Origin: Phycisphaeraceae bacterium
GTDB lineage: Bacteria > Planctomycetota > Phycisphaerae > Phycisphaerales > UBA1924
Direction of reading: 5' to 3'
Length of the DNA stretch: 64,000 nt
Assembly: GCA_020639215.1 (NCBI GenBank)
Contig: JACKHA010000002.1
Span: 107,725-171,724 of the forward strand
A program made the translations under genes and the position numbers. The notes under the pieces are model-generated. The model was not told where the DNA came from. It ran no database searches and saw only the letters and a program-made list of their open reading frames with translations. Of the stretch, positions 63,372 to 64,000 are shown piece after piece; within the stretch, counting starts at the first letter, position 1, and the number at the start of each line of letters is the position of its first letter.

Positions 63372-64000
63372 ATGCGTTGCACCTGCGTCGCGGCTGCTGC
63401 CGCCGTCACCGTGGTCGCGTCCGCCGCGTCCGCCCAATTCTTCACGGACCGCGGGGCGTTCAACCTCGCCGCCGGTTCCACCACCACGGACGGGTTCGAG
63501 ACGTACGCCCTCATCGGCACCACCGCCTCGGGCGCGATCGCCAACTTCGCGGGCAACGACTTTGCGGCGTCGTCGACTCCGGCGGCCATCAAGATCATCA
63601 ACGCCCCCGCCTTCGGCGCCCTGAATACCACGCCGGGCGGAGCCCAGTACCTCTACCTCGACACCGACATGGGCAACGTCGGCTGCGATCTGACCATCGC
63701 CTTCAACGCCGCCGTCTCGGCCATCGGGTTCGACTACAGCGACATGGACACGCTGCCCTTGGTGATCAACGTCGACGGCCAGAGCTTCACCGCTCCTGCC
63801 TCGGGCAATGGCGCCGCCGCGTTCGTCGGCTACGTCTCGTCCGGCACGTTCTCGACCATCTCCATGAACAGCGGGACCGACTCCGGCTGGGGCCTCGACG
63901 AGCTCTCGTATTCCGCCGGCGCCCCCTCGTGCGAGCCCGACCTCACCACCGGCGCCATCCCGGGCCAGCCCGGCTTCGGCGTGCCCAACGGCGTCCTGAA
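63372..64000 (+). CDS. exported GC-type dockerin protein (cut by window end)
   Basis: The first 209 codons of a secreted protein that runs off the window. The signal peptide ([17 protein letters not shown]) ends near residue 22. A beta-rich domain follows ([53 protein letters not shown]), resembling an adhesion-type sandwich. The last visible residues are [20 protein letters not shown], the start of a dockerin repeat like those at 49791-50504. GGAG lies seven bases before the ATG at 63372. Confidence 0.85.

Overview
The window is about 70% GC, densely packed and reads as chromosome of a planctomycete, most likely of the Phycisphaerae. That placement is inferred from protein families: secreted proteins ending in the GC-type dockerin signature (DLTT..PG.G.PNG...DDFF.YL) at 24438-26108, 49791-50504 and 63372-64000; PEP-CTERM-like tails (PAPG...RRRR) at 60108-60824 and 61424-62053; a Ser/Thr kinase paired with an ECF sigma factor; and a Thermus-type isocitrate dehydrogenase. 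No rRNA, tRNA, CRISPR array, transposase or integrase was seen.

Layout. 1-2.7 kb: a secreted protein of unknown function and an SCO-type copper chaperone. 2.9-16 kb: a long minus-strand run in transcription order of a 37-residue basic protein, fliM, nusA, infB, a DUF503 gene, rbfA, a helix-hairpin-helix protein, a giant TPR protein and mgtE; nusA-infB-DUF503-rbfA is the classical transcription/translation operon. 16-27.5 kb: a Tlc-like transporter, a Tat-exported epimerase-like protein, an isolated nuoG, a succinate-semialdehyde dehydrogenase, a frameshifted Kelch/dockerin protein and a degenerate HD-GYP protein. 27.6-33 kb: an AAA+ ATPase of atypical composition, rpmI-rplT, a Sua5/TsaC protein, a membrane protein and a DinB-fold protein with a histone-like tail. 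33-45 kb: icd, an orphan iron-binding lipoprotein, a Gln/Met-rich coiled-coil membrane protein, an O-antigen-ligase-like protein, gamma-glutamyltransferase, a uridine-kinase-like protein, ParA, an Rrf2 regulator and a PilZ-like protein behind a structured leader. 45-64 kb: purL, a GNAT acetyltransferase, dockerin and PEP-CTERM proteins, a methyltransferase, a large secreted protein, a membrane-fusion protein, the kinase/sigma pair, sucD and a dockerin gene cut by the window end.

The most unusual feature is a set of dispersed inverted-repeat elements. Several have arms built from tandem 8-base units. Because 8 is not a multiple of 3 and the units contain no stop, each arm reads as the same cyclic octapeptide in all three frames of a strand. 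They are found between genes (2724-2837, 9459-9620) and also in frame inside the enzymes PurL (four places) and SucD (one place), where they add hydrophilic loops. Other long-armed inverted repeats with variable centres lie between convergent genes (18895-19032, 44663-44788) and as two matching copies (42348-42498, 48781-48938). I know of no described family matching these, but could not search.
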